A program made the translations under genes and the position numbers. The notes below the pieces were generated by a model. It saw nothing but the letters and a program-made list of their open reading frames with translations. It was not told the DNA's origin and made no database searches. Shown one piece after another: positions 32,644 through 44,451 of a stretch of DNA of 64,000 nt. This DNA is from Blattamonas nauphoetae (taxonomy: Eukaryota > Preaxostyla > Oxymonadida). The DNA is taken from NCBI GenBank assembly GCA_033064195.1, contig JARBJD010000151.1:1-64000 (forward strand), read 5' to 3'. How positions within the stretch are numbered: position 1 is the stretch's first letter; each line of letters begins with the position of its first letter.

Positions 32644-35272
32644 TTAGATTGGTGGCGTTGAGGCCACAATCATCTCTCTAAAAATCTGCTTTGGTCGGAG
32701 CCTTCTTCTCGATTTGGTGTAGTGTTGAGCTATTGCCGAAAAAATACGCTCACACTCCACTTCTGAGACGGCAATCGTCTCAAGAGCGATTGCCAGTTTA
32801 GAGATGTGACCACCATCATCTCTTCTTCCAAACTCAATCCACCAGTCGTAGTACGTGAGTCCGAAATGACTGGGAGGGGTCGGTCCTCTGCTACCCAGAT
32901 AATTGTTGAACTGAGATTTCGTTGAATCAAAATCAGAGGAGACTAGTGACGGTGCATAGTTATCTAAAGCCGAACGGATCGATTCTTCGTAGTTCCGCAT
33001 GTTGTTGAGATGGTTGTGCGGAGGTGTGTGAGGCAGCGAGGAGATGTCTGACTCGGGGAGAACGAGCGGAAGAGAGAACCCAGTTCTTATTCTTTTTAAC
33101 GCCCGATCAATAGTGATGGCTGGCAACTCGAACGAGATGTCTGGAAAGAACTCTTCCAAACCTTGAATATGAAGAGGAGACGGTGGGAATTGAAGATCAG
33201 TTGATACAATCGGAGTTGCTTGTGGAGGTGCTTCTGAAATCCGTGGAGGAAGAGGAGTCGATTGGAAAATCGATTTGGACTTTGCGGTGGTTATAGTTGG
33301 GTTAGACGGAATCGGCAATGGTTTGAGCGGAGGCAAGTTTGGCCAATGTTTTTTTTTGATTTTCAATGATTTCGTTTATATCGTCATGCAGCTCGTTTCT
33401 CGCTATACCCTCGATCGAGAAGGAGGATACTGTTGAGGTTGAGTCCAATCGTGGAGTTTTTCTCAGATCAGGGAAATCATCTGCTGGGATTGACTGGTGG
33501 GTACTTCTGGAGTTGCCAAGACTCTCGTCCTCTAACAACGGCACCTGTGGAACGTTGACACCAGATTCTTGATGAGCTTCTGTCTGTTCGTCGGCAATTC
33601 TTAATCTGTCCTGTCTCTTTTTCTCTTTTGTCACTGCTCTCTTCATCCATTCTTTCTCCAATCAATCAATTTCCATCTCATTCAACTCCTTTCTTCTTTT
33701 TGCCCTTTCTGCTCGCTGTATCCGCCTCTCCGCTGAAAGTCTCTCCTCGTCCTCCTCATCGTCAGAATTGATCACAACTACCCCAACATCGGAATCTTCA
33801 GAATCAATTGTTTCGATTTGGACCTCCTTTTGAAGTGGTACGACGAACAGAATTGGCTCATTCCGAATAAACGACTGATGACCCTCCTTCGTCATGACAG
33901 CAGCCAAAAAGAGGATTAGTGATGAATCATTACAGAATAATCGTGTAAAGATGCAATCAACAACAGTTTCGCAGATAGGACGCCATTTTGCTGGAAGTGT
34001 CTGTTCTTCATTTCTGATCATTTGTATAGTGGAACAGGATAGTTTGAATAAATCTCCAAGCTTCGTTGTCCTTTTACTAAGCTGTGCTCTCAATGAATCG
34101 AGTGGTGTGAGGACGCGTTCCAGATACATAAGTTCCTGGAAGAAGACACGCTCTTCCTCAGAAAGTGATGGAAATGACTTGAAATGATTGCTGTACCACC
34201 GAATGGGATGGATTTCATCAATCCATCGTGTGGGACTGACTAAATGTGGTTTTGAGCCGATTGACATTGCAGTAGCTGTCGGAAATGAAGCTGTGCACCT
34301 GTGCATGATATTGAGAAGCTGGGAGATGTATGGAATTGCATCTTTTGTATCTCCCCAAGCTAAATTCAATAGATGGTTGGTACAACGAAATGTGAGAGGA
34401 ACCGTGTTAGGGAGCTCACCATCCCGATGTTGAGACTCTTCTTCTGGTCCTGTCAAGACCTTCAATGTGTCCATTCTCAATCCGCCTTGCAATGATTCAG
34501 CATTATCCGCAACAAAAGCTGATATTTTGATTTTCGCACGAGTCATCTTGGCTTGACATTCGTTCGCAAATGTGTCATAAAAGGACGTGTCGTGTTCCAG
34601 GAAAGAAGTCGAGTAGTGTATGAGGTGAGGTATTGAGGAGAGATGTGGAGTGATGAGGGCACCTACAACGAACTGAATGCCTCCGACTGTTCCGGCATCG
34701 ATGACCACTGATCCTTGTTGATGAGCTCGTCCAAAGAGACCTTGTTTCGATAGCTGTTTTCCACGTTCTTCAATTCTCACAGATATTCGCTTTCGATCCA
34801 ATACTTGCACATCATTGTCCATCTCGTTGAGATTGCCTCCTTTCCCTGCTTCCCATATCGTCCGATAAAGAGTCCTGAATTCCGGCGACCCGATGACTGC
34901 GTATGAAATTTTGTATTTCGTCACGAAATTGTAGAGAATCTTTTCAAATTTTGAGAATGTGGTCGAATCTTCATTTTTCGTTCGAGGTTGAAGTCTATTC
35001 TGGATCATATCTGGAAAAACATGATGATGGGTTGGATTCCAGTTCGAGTTTCGTGCAAAATATCGGCACTTCCCCAGTCTTGGGTGATTCATTGTGCAAA
35101 GGCGGAAAATGCGCGATCCATCGTGTCTTTCTTTTGATGTCTTGTCTCGAACTTTGACATGAACATAGTTTGGAGAGATGTCAACATTGTCGGTAACTTG
35201 AACGAATTCAAGGTTTTTTTCACCAGGGACACCTAATCGAAGAAGAGACGGGAGAGTGACATACTGAACCAT
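32644..35272 (-). pseudogene. hAT transposase, broken by one stop and one frameshift
   Basis: From the ATG at 35272. The RNase-H-like core has SVVIDAGTVGG, AFVADNAESL and the hAT-specific CTNHLLNLAW and SPTRWIDEIHPIRW blocks. The C-terminal dimerisation part is VSEVECERIFSAIAQHYTKS near 32720-32760. An in-frame TGA lies at 33662-33664, and the frame shifts at a run of A near 33350. An N-terminal BED zinc finger is not seen and may be missing or lie in an unseen upstream exon. Defective as written, unless introns remove these sites. Confidence 0.8.
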
Positions 35273-36137
35273 TTCTCATCATTCTGCAGGATAGTCTGGC
35301 CATGTTTCCTCTTTGGTTTTGACTTTATCCGCAAATTCATCGGTCCACAAGGAGATTGTTCCCACCCAAAAATCTCAAGTCAGTGACTGTCAGTCGGATT
35401 TCTCGATTTTCGTGATTTCCAGTCAGGTCACCCATGTATAGGTATACTGGCCTGACCGAGCCTTTCGGCTCGGTCAGTGTCACCTCGATTCTCTTCTAAG
35501 GGCTCGATCAACTTTCCATTGTGAATTGACTCAAAATTCTGACATTGTGACTTCCGCTAGGATGGGAGGAAACTACAAAGATATACTGGACTGATCGAGC
35601 CCAAAGGCTCTGTCGGAGTCCATCTTTTTTTCTTCTAAGGGTCAGATCGACTCAATCTCCGCTCATCATCCCTCATGGCGTCTATCGTGCACGTGACATC
35701 CACATTCACTCTCGAAATGTGGATATATCAGGGTTGTCATCATGGATCTCTCACCGAAAGAGTGTCCACAGTCACAAACAAGACATCAAATCACAACATC
35801 CGTGGAACGATGGTTATCGTTCAACAAAGCAACTTTCTGTGATGTTTGAAGTGCGGAACAGTACCTTCAGTGTTGATGATCTACAATTATTTGCGAACAC
35901 ACGAGATACAGCCGTGAGTTTTATCAGCTCGTGTCTTCACCGAAAACAAGAAGAAGATTGGCACTCTGACTATCACAACCTGCAACGACGAAGAAAACAA
36001 TGAAGCAACGTCGGTCGAATCAGCTCCGAACACCAGCTCAGACGATCCAGAGCACGCTGGCACTCAGCAACTCTCGTTCTTAACACAGATCCGAAACAGC
36101 ACCCAAAGTCGAGGTCGAACCATGCCGTCCAAGAATC

Positions 36138-36561
36138 CTTCAAATCCCTCATCCAGAACCTCCACAAGTTCGAGCAGGAGTACAAAGCGATCATGGTCAC
36201 CTTCCAACTCGACAAAGGCCCACTGGACGCATTCTAAGAAACATACACCGAGTTCCCCAACCTGGAAGCGTTCGAGAGCGACATCAGCATATGGAAGGAG
36301 CGAAAACGGCGGATCATTGTGAAGGAGCCCTCGAAGATCTTCGAGTTCGTGTGTGTCGATGTTGTTCCACTGAAGTTCGTGCTGATTGATCACCACAAGC
36401 TGCGACAGGAGATATGGACTCGACCTGCTCGAGATATGCTCCGTCCGTTTCAAACATTCAAGCAGTTCATTGCACAACCGAAGGTTCGCAATATCGACCT
36501 CAAGGCGGCCAAAAAGAAGGAGTTCCTGGACAAAATCGCAAGTTATCTTCCGTCCCGTTGA
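36138..36561 (+). pseudogene. Probable dynein heavy-chain fragment in the outer hAT element
   Basis: The plus strand reads LIQNLHKFEQEYKAIMVTFQ, then FPNLEAFESDISIWKERKRR, CVDVVPLKFVLIDHHKL, and FQTFKQFIAQ. The pattern F-x-V-D-x-x-P-L-K followed by a tryptophan and a phenylalanine-rich helix resembles the tail/linker part of axonemal dynein heavy chains. There is a TAA in frame near 36237, and the frame closes at 36561. It is only a slice of a gene of more than 12 kb, so it must be captured sequence. Assignment rests on motif memory. Confidence 0.42.
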
Positions 36562-37970
36562 TATGATGGTACCCGACTTGGTGATGGTTCCCCAGATCCA
36601 TCTGTCAGCCAGAGTGTTCACAAATCCTTTCACACTCGCTCGGAAGATCGACGCCCCATCCACGCTGTCCATGTCGCAACGGTCTCACCGCACGACATCA
36701 TCTACTTCTCTTATAACTTATCTCCAGTCTGAGGACTCAAAAACCAGATTAGCCAAGCTTCATTACCTCATTCCTTCGTTTATTCCCCCCAAATCCCTCT
36801 CCTCTGTCCCGCCCTTCCACACTCTCCATTTCACTCCCCTCACCGTCGATCTCACAGACGCCAGAAACATCGTCTTCCAAATTCGATTTTTTGCCGAAGA
36901 AGCCGAACTTCCAGTTGTCAATGAAGATACAGCGTTCCTTGTTGAGGATCGGTCCACTTCCGATCATCGCGTCTCGATTCTCGCCGAATGTGTTTATGAC
37001 TGAAGCGTGGTCATAAACCTTCTACCATGTCAAGAAACCATGCTTCCCCCGCCGCTATATCGCTGAAAGCTCATCCCAACCTGCGCAATCAGCTCTCCAC
37101 AACCTCGCATTTTCTTTTGGCTCGCCTACATCTGCCGGCGGACGGAAGGCATCGGTTGTCTCTCCGAACCCCCACAGCGGGTCGACTATTGGTGCTTCAG
37201 GACAAACTGGAAGCTCAGCGATGCCCCACTTTCATCTTCCCGCTAATTAGCCGCAGAGCTTCCATGCTGTTGTGGATGTCGACCAAATAGCGTTCAAAAA
37301 TTAAGAAGAGCAGAAAAAGGGTGCACAATCGAAGAAGGAACGACTGAAGAAAGTTGGATCGGTATGTTATTCATCCTTATTCTTATTTCTTGTTATTTTG
37401 TCATCATTTTCATGATATGTTCAGACTTGCATTCCACTCGCCTCTCTCGACCGACTGAGCGATGTGATTATGTGTGACCAGTTTAAGTTGGGTGTGAGAT
37501 AGAAGAGGGAAGAAGAGCAAAAAAAAGGTGAAAGAGGTGAGGGAGTTGATGGAGAAACAGGTGATTCAGCCACCAGCGGAATGAACCATTTTTGGAGTGA
37601 TTAGCACCTATTCTCCACTTGAATTCATAACACAACGATTAGCTGTGATTTTTGTTTTCCCGAACAGTCACTGATAAACTATTTTTACAGTTTTTTGGAG
37701 AAATGTGAATGATCATCCAATAATTTGTTCAGTTGTGTCTCGAAGGAATAACTTTCTTTGAATCACGTTATTTTTGAGTTTCGAAGGTTATATAAATTGA
37801 ATCAAGCTTCCACAGGAGAGTAAACCATCTTTTCGCTGCTCAGAGAAAAGTTAACCGTCCTGATACACTTTTGATCTCACCCATATTTCGAAAATCCCCG
37901 GTCACTGACCGTCAGTACTTTTTGGGAAAAAGTGACCGGTCACCCCCATTCAGGCCAGTATACAATGGGG

Positions 37971-39591
37971 ATTGATAAAATTTAGATTGGTCAAACAAAG
38001 AATAGTATAATATGGTTCCGCGCCAAAACGCCTGTGTCGGGAGAAAACCTCAAAATACTGTGAAAGCAAGAAATGCACACATTTTCCTCAACTTTTTCCC
38101 CTTTTTTCTCCACATCCAACCGTCCATTTTGAATCAAATAAAATGCATTGTTATCGTAAAGATCTCGACAAAAGCTGCTCAAAATATACACCGATTCTTT
38201 TTCTAAGTATTTTTTGTCGAGAAAAATATGGGTTTTTTTTCAATTTTCCCAAATACCCAGAATTTGTCCTCCACATTTTTTGCACAGTGATCGTTTCACC
38301 AAAAAATCGTTTTTGTCCTCATCTGGCTCTTTTGTTTCGGTTTCACAGAAGCCAAGTGAGAAAACATGCTCTCTACTGGAGCGTTCGAGATTGGGAGACA
38401 GAGTGCATTGGCAGCAATCCTCGCGAGCTATGGATACTCTGGCCTTTGGAGAATATGTTGGAGAACCGAGTCGGGAGTCTGAAATGTTGAGATTGTTGTT
38501 ACTCACCCGTGAACAGCGATGAATAGAGGTCCAAACAGGGTTCGAAAAAATCAAAATGACCCTTATCTCGTTTTGTTTCTTGTTTTGTTTTCATTTTGTC
38601 AATTTGTTGAAAGTGCACAAACCAATTCTTATTCATTCTAACCACTTATATCGTTGCCGGCAGGATTTTTCAATGCAAAATATTCATTCAGAACATCATG
38701 ACGTGATCAACAAGGGAAACATGTTTTGGTGATATGGTTCGGATCAAGTTGTCATCTTTCTTCCTGTCAATCCACCATCCCCACCAATAGTTTATTTTCA
38801 TCACTGGTGTGCCCATCTCATCATTTTTCTTCCAATTTCCAACATTACTCGTGGAAGGCTGCTCAAAACAGGTGGACATGAATTCGACTCTTTTTCATCA
38901 CTCAGTTCATCAAACGCCTCGCATAGAGTCAACTACCCAAGAGTGACATAGAGTATGCTTCCTCCTTCTTTTAAACCCCAAACTTATTTGCTACAACTGT
39001 TCTGACCAGCAGGATCTCGTTAGTATTGGTCGAAGATGGATTCAGCGATGTTTGCCCCTGTCAACCAGCTCGACATAATCTTATCTTGAACCTTCGTCAT
39101 TTATCGTAAGATAGAAGTCATACGAATGGGATAGAGCATTGAAACCCATCAGACTTGACAGGATTCGGTTGAGAACTGAATCAGCATCATTCAGTCGTTT
39201 TTCTTACTGTTCCAGAAATTAAAGGACATTATGTCCAGGCTGTCGGAAATGATTCCATTCACCCTCGTTGTATTGATTGAAAATGGCAGTTTGTTTTTCT
39301 CGTGACTTTTTCACCTCACTAGTCGACTCAAACCCTTTTTTCTTCCAAAAAAACGTTTATCTCAACTTGTTTGCGATAGAAAATGGAATAAGACACGATA
39401 AAATTGATGCGAAGTATCAATTTGATAATTTGGATCCCTGGGTCCAAAATCAAAGTTATTTGTTCATTCCCGAAATGTTCGTTCCTTTTTCCTTTGAAGA
39501 TCGCATCCGGCGAAAAAATTATGAATAGTCGCATGATTTCTTGGCCAGGGCATCGATTGGAAAGATTGAGAGGAGTGGCTCTTTTTCGGTA
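37971..39591. other. AT-rich region without recognisable features
   Basis: Right flank of the hAT nest. Short frames only (at most about 115 codons), none with a domain. No inverted ends or tandem repeats are evident. It may be decayed transposon sequence leading into the hAT fragment at 39592. Confidence 0.4.
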
Positions 39592-40014
39592 TCAGAGGAT
39601 GCAAGCGCAACACAATGAGGACAATAATGTGTTGTGACCATATATGGTGTCTTTCTTCAGTAGAGCAAGTGCTCCCGAATGAGGTCCTCTCATGTTCGAG
39701 GCTCCATCTGTCGCTGCCCCAATACATTTCCTAAGATCCAAACGGAAAGATGTTAGGAGATCAAGAACTTTCATTCTGATATTCTCCCCAGTGCACCCAT
39801 CTGCTCCCATCTCTCGAATTCCAAGATATGAATGTGTTTTCACAAAATTGGAGAGAAATGAAACTCCGATCATGAGTATAGAATGGTTCCCAGAGTCAGT
39901 ACTCTCGTCGAGAAGGATTCCGTAAAATGGAGTGGATTCAAGATACTCCGACAACTTCTTTCGGTACAGGTCAGCTACATTTCGTCTCATCGAGTTCTGA
40001 ATGGTGTTCGACAT
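39592..40014 (-). pseudogene. Fragment of a hAT transposase (ZMYM/DUF4371-like group)
   Basis: About 140 codons with FYGILLDESTDSGNHSILMI, ENIRMKVLDLL and IGAATDGASNMRGPHSGAL. These are the first and second aspartate blocks of the hAT subgroup related to vertebrate ZMYM-type domesticated transposases. The C-terminal half and the zinc-finger N-terminus are not found nearby. It is clearly different from the transposase at 32644-35272. Confidence 0.72.
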
Positions 40015-40400
40015 CTAAGGAAAGATCTGGAGGGGGTTGGATGGAAGTGAGTCTCCAAGAAATCTTCCTGAAATGTTCCATCTCGAATCTGTTGATGAAA
40101 TTCGCGTGGTATACATTGATATCCTCCACTAGCTTTGCGGTAAATGGGTTGTCTTTTACCTTTTATCGTCATCATTGTATGAATCAAGAAAAGAGTGATC
40201 GGGTCTGACTGATGAGTGCTTTTGTTTGGAATCGTGACACCTGCATGATTGGTGTCTGTACTAGTACTGATTTGTGAAAGTTGATGATTCATAAAAAATG
40301 AAATGGGTTGATCAAACAAAATTGGTGTACACCACTTTTTTGGTGTTAAGTGCAAACGCGAAAAAAGTGATGTTTTTCCCACCACTTTTTCGACCAGAAC

Positions 40401-41420
40401 TCACCCTGCTGCAAATGGTCCTGATTCGTTAGATTGATGGCTGAATGTGTTGTTTGTCCATCCGGAGGTTGCCAGTTCACATGTACACGGGAGATCATGG
40501 CCCATTCGGAGAATATGATGGCACTCTTCCTGCTGATCGGAGTTAACATCTTCTAGGCTTTTCTGAATCAAATGAAGAGCCATGGAGCTCACCCTTCCAA
40601 CAATCTCGAGATATAAGCGATTGTTTTTGCAGAATCCGGGATGGGAGCCTTCACAGATATCGTTGAGTCGCTAATTCACAGACGTTTTCGCGTTCATTCC
40701 ACCAACATTCCTCCAAATAGCAGCTCATCTCGCTTTTCTCACCCAAATCGTTGAATACGGCACTGAGCTGCTTCTTTCTCCGGATACAGGGCCTTCGCTT
40801 TTGTGTGTACACTCTGGGTGGCGTGCCATGTGCAGAGAATGCCATGTGTATTTTGAAAGAGCCGACTTGTGGCACTTCGAAGGGCAGCGTCTTTGTCAGT
40901 GACAACAACTTTTGGAGTGGCGGGGAGGAGTTTGAGTTGTTCTGACAGGACAAAGGTGTATTGGTCTGTAGTTTCTTGCGCCATGAGAGCGAACGCCAGT
41001 GGGATTGTCTGCAAAGTCAAAGCCACACCGATGATCTGCACGAGATGATAATCATTTGTGTTCGTTTTGAACGTTGCGTCAATTGCCAGGAACGAAGAAT
41101 TAGTTTGAAGGTACGGAACTGCATCTCTTGGGACGAATCTGCACTGGTGGCTTTTGCTGTGAAAAGAACTGTTGAACTTTAATCGGAGGGGTGAAGGTTG
41201 ACACGAAAGGAAGAGATTGTTCCTTTTCTCCTCCGTGTTGCGTCGAGATGAATTCCATGCGTTTGGCTGGAACGACAGTGGATGGTTGTGATCTTTGTTA
41301 AACAGATGAACGCAATGTGAAGAGTCTGTCACCTTGATCCGGATTCGAATGGGACAGATTGTTTTCTTTGATGTTTCGTCTTTACGAGGACGATATTGTC
41401 ACGAGCATTTACATTGAAGA
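40401..41420 (-). pseudogene. Mutator-like (MULE) transposase remnant
   Basis: The best frame (40739-41332) has a WRKY/FAR1-type zinc-finger end (SSHCVHLFNKDHNHPL), the catalytic FLAIDATFKTNTNDYHLVQI, VVVTDKDAALRSA and ILCTWHATQSVHTKAK. Downstream in another frame, near 40480-40500, a SWIM-like HDLPCTCELATSGW is visible. Upstream, CPIRIRIKVTDSS lies in a stretch interrupted by a stop. So the order zinc finger, MULE DDE domain, SWIM finger is that of FHY3/FAR1-like MULEs, with several disruptions. No inverted ends were found. Confidence 0.72.
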
Positions 41421-41890
41421 ACTACGTCCCTTTCGGGAGCTTTCGCCCGTTATGCCTCCACTGTACTTTCAATCGTCGACGAGATGCAGCTGGAAAAAGT
41501 CTCCTCGTTATACTCGAATTAGGGAGTTGTCTCCATGAACCGCTGAGAGCATTCATTTTGGGTTGATCGAAGCGACTTGATGGTTGTCACGTAAATGTAC
41601 TTAGAAAGCCATTCCGTGTGTCAAAAATAAGAGAATGTTTACTCGGCTGTAACTGGATGATTTTGAGTGTGAAGCTTCGTCAAGAAGAATAGTCTGCAAG
41701 GCGTGGATGCCGAACGATGATGATTTGGATAGTGTTTGAGAGGGTGTGGTGAACACTCTCTGTCTGATATCCTCTCTACTTCTCCTGAAGAGGACGAATA
41801 TTATTATTTGGACACGGGCTCGACTGTAAAATTACTCACCAACTTGTGTTCTACCAAAAGGGAGGTTGATGTTTTCTGTAAAGTCAGCAA

Positions 41891-42150
41891 CTAGGACGCA
41901 CTCATCATCAGAAAGATCAGCGATGTCGGCTTACTGTCAGGTAAAGATGACACTAGAGCGTGTGTAGATTCGGATCCGAGATTTTCCCTTTCCTCTATCG
42001 TGATTCTGTTCAAATCATCTTTTGAGGGAGGGCACCGTTCCGCCACGAGCTGTTTGAGCACTGAGAACCTATTCTCGATTGGTGAGATATCGGGAGCAGA
42101 ACGTTCCACTTTGCGGGCAATTCTTATTAAAAGGTATCCAAAATTGAGAA
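41891..42150 (-). pseudogene. Tc1/mariner transposase C-terminal fragment
   Basis: SAPDISPIENRFSVLKQLVA carries the third catalytic position in the SPDxxPIEN block, followed by the usual C-terminal helix (LNRITIEERENL). It lies next to a second mariner remnant that has its own, more decayed version of this block, so these are two different copies. The stretch at 41430-41890 between it and the MULE holds nothing recognisable. Confidence 0.65.
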
Positions 42151-42267
42151 AATGTTGGTAAAATTGAGGTGAAGCTGTCATGGGGGGCGCACCTTCAGGA
42201 CCCGATGGTTGTCCAGAACGAGTGATTTTTGAGATACCCATAAAAAAGTAAAATCAGCTTTTCTTTC

Positions 42268-42993
42268 TCAAATCTTGTGAACTAATTTAACAAAAAGGAA
42301 TTCAACCTCATGTAGCTGTTTCTGACCGATTTCGACACCATAACTCGATAATCCATCGGATAATTCACAACAGAAAACTATTTTACAAAAAACTGTGGGC
42401 CCGTTTGGAATGCTCTGATCGGGAGAGTGTGTGGGCCATTGCATCTCTTGATTCTTTCGGTTTTGTGACTTGGGTGATTGTCTTGTTGGAACAGAAAATC
42501 GCTTCCACACAATCGAGTTCCGTCTGTTATCAGATGTTGTTGTTGAATCTTGAAATAGGAGTCACTGGTCAACGATTCATTGATAGTGTGAAGTGATCCC
42601 AGCCCCGCAGCGGACATGCTGCGCCAAAACTTCAGTGTCGTCGCCACCCTGATAGTATGTTGAGTCTTCCCTTCTTCCCACTCCTCACCAATTCACCTCC
42701 AGATCCACTGCTGGCCATGGTTTGATCCGCATTTTACCGAAGGCTCGTCAGAGAATTGACGCATTTTTCAAGATTGTTCAGTGAAGAAGACGATCTTGTT
42801 TTTCTGTTGTTGCTCTTGGACGTCCAGCGCAAGGTCGGTCGGCGAGGGTTGCATCGGATTTTGGATCTTTGTGATGCTTTGAGAGGATAGATTGGATTGT
42901 TGATCCAGGAATTTGGAGCTGTTCGGCAATTGAGACCTGAGTCGAACCCCCTCGATACAAGGCCAACGTGGCACCACGGTTTGCGAAATCCAT
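42268..42993 (-). pseudogene. Second Tc1/mariner transposase, decayed
   Basis: The N-terminal bipartite HTH is seen at 42778-42993 (IAEQLQIPGSTIQSILSK, then GRPRATTEKQDRLL). The catalytic LFQQDNHPSHKT and a degenerate WPTHSPDQSIPNG follow at 42378-42510 in other frames. The frame is shifted at least twice, and the third acidic residue appears lost. No inverted ends or TA duplications could be assigned. Confidence 0.7.
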
Positions 42994-43696
42994 TTCTATT
43001 TTGTGAAATGTTATGAAAGGATGATGATGGTGAAATGTGACGAAATAAGGGCAGAACAGTGAAAGGACATGACAAGCGAATGATGTTGGGATTCAACCTT
43101 TTACACCGCGTCAACTGTAGGCAAGCAGGAGAAAGACCTCAAGTCACCAACTGACTTCACAAGTGTCGGAGAGCTTGTTCAGGATTTCCCACCTTGGAGG
43201 AGAGTAGTATAGTTGGCGAAAATCGATAGGTACCTACATCGCCATTAACACGGAATAAATGAATTTAGACATCAAAAACACACATTTCCTTCTTCTTCGA
43301 TTTTGATGAATTTTGGACCTAATTCTTACATTATTTTGATAAAATGAGCTCCAAAAATTGATTTCAGTCGATCCAGGGTCCGATCAATCGGTACGATCAT
43401 TTGGTAGTCGTTCGTTAATCCTATTGACTGCCCCAGGTGCCCCAGGTGGATCGGCTTTTTAAATTGGTTTTTATTTTTGGAGGTCCACAGGTCCACAACG
43501 GCTCTAAGGAGCCTAAGCTTCGCGAAGTCCACAAAGTCCACGGAGCAGGGGCACGCTCAGAATGCACCAGAATGACGTGCACTACCTCCCCATGCATCTA
43601 GGGCATCCGTGGATTATTTTGGTCAAATTTGGTTTTTTCACTTTTTCATCACTATATAAGGTCATAAAAAAATCGATTTTTAAAAATTAACCTTAA

Positions 43697-44062
43697 TTTT
43701 TGAGACCATCCAAAAGTGTTCCAACAAGGTTAATATCGGTCTGACGAGTTTATATACGACGTGTTTCGTGTGATCTGAGAAGTATTTGTGGAGTTATGGG
43801 TGAGCTCAAAATTAACGCTGATTTATTTTTTATCAATTTTTTTAATTTGTATATGAAGAGGAGATCCAGACAAAGTTCGAAAAATACAAATGTGAGCTTT
43901 GAACATAGAAACCTCTTCCAAGGTCAATCCCGATCTGCTGAGTTCATTTATGATGTTTTCAGAGTGATCTGAGCAGTAGTTCTTGAGATATGGGTGATCC
44001 AAAAATAAACGTTAAACTTTTTTAACTTTCTGATTTTTTAATTTGTATATGAAGAGGAGTTG
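43697..44062. repeat. Two diverged direct repeats of about 160 bp
   Basis: 43697-43864 and 43905-44062 share GTGATCTGAG, ATGGGTGA and AATTTGTATATGAAGAGGAG in the same order. A third, weaker relative lies near 57640-57760 (GGAGTTATGGGTGATCT). The segment ahead (43540-43600) also resembles 57325-57375 (TCAGAATGCACC and CCCCATGCATC). So the two flanks of the gene block share a common sequence in direct orientation. Confidence 0.6.
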
Positions 44063-44406
44063 TTGGCCAAGTTCAAGTATTGAGCCCTCGACGTAATGTT
44101 CCAAGATACTCAGGCAAAATGGTGCCCTGGTGACTGATGCGCAGAACGATTTGGAGGTTGGATTGGAGACGGATGATCGAAAGATTGTCCCCGGGGTTCA
44201 TGTTGGCAGCACTTAGATGTGCCCGTAAATCATGCCCACCCAAGACTTAACCCTTCAAAGACTTCGCCAGCAGCAGTCATTTAGAAGGATCGCGATAGAA
44301 CGATCCCCAAAGGAGTATCGGGGTGTCAATAGGAAGCTCGTACGAACGTGGGAAGGCTCTTCTCTTCGGTTATTTTTGTTTTGTTTAATTCATGGACTTC
44401 AAGAAA

Positions 44407-44451
44407 TAACGTTAAACTTTTTTTATTTTTCAACTTTTTATCTAGTATAAA
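44407..44451 (+). promoter_or_regulatory. Shared upstream motif of the Polinton-like element (copy 1)
   Basis: AATAACGTTAAACTTTTTTT followed by a T-rich tract and ATG. The same arrangement occurs before the polymerase (46035-46083), the integrase (51554-51583) and, inverted, the primase (55993-56055). A fifth copy without a gene lies near 43996. It probably is the element's own promoter; this is inference from position and repetition. Confidence 0.6.

Larger units (their letters stand above)
30818..35440. mobile_element. Inner hAT transposon, 4.6 kb
   Basis: The ends TATACATGGGTGAC are inverted copies (30818 onward and up to 35440). The 8-bp duplication is GGTATACT (30810-30817 and 35441-35448). 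That duplicated site spans the junction of host GG with the first six bases of the outer hAT element, so the insertion order is readable. The right half encodes a hAT transposase on the minus strand. The left half carries a piece of a host-type gene and a 30-bp minisatellite. Confidence 0.88.
30812..37962. mobile_element. Outer hAT element, 2.5 kb of its own sequence, interrupted at its left tip
   Basis: The ends are TATACTGGCCTGA (35443 onward, with its first six bases also left at 30812-30817) and its inverted copy ending at 37962. The 8-bp duplication CAATGGGG lies at 30804-30811 and 37963-37970. Subterminal GGTGACCGGTCAC and CTGACGGTCAGTGACCGG motifs (37890-37950) match those of the other hAT elements here. 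A 135-bp tandem pair with hairpins (CCGAGCCTTTCGGCTCGG) lies at 35450-35650. There is no transposase of its own, so it is non-autonomous and carries host-like sequence. Confidence 0.82.

Noticed and set aside
35443-37962. Tc1/mariner-type element with TA duplication at TATACTGGCC ends
   Set aside because: TA fits trivially because the end is TATA; the perfect 8-bp CAATGGGG duplication found after accounting for the nested element shows a hAT.
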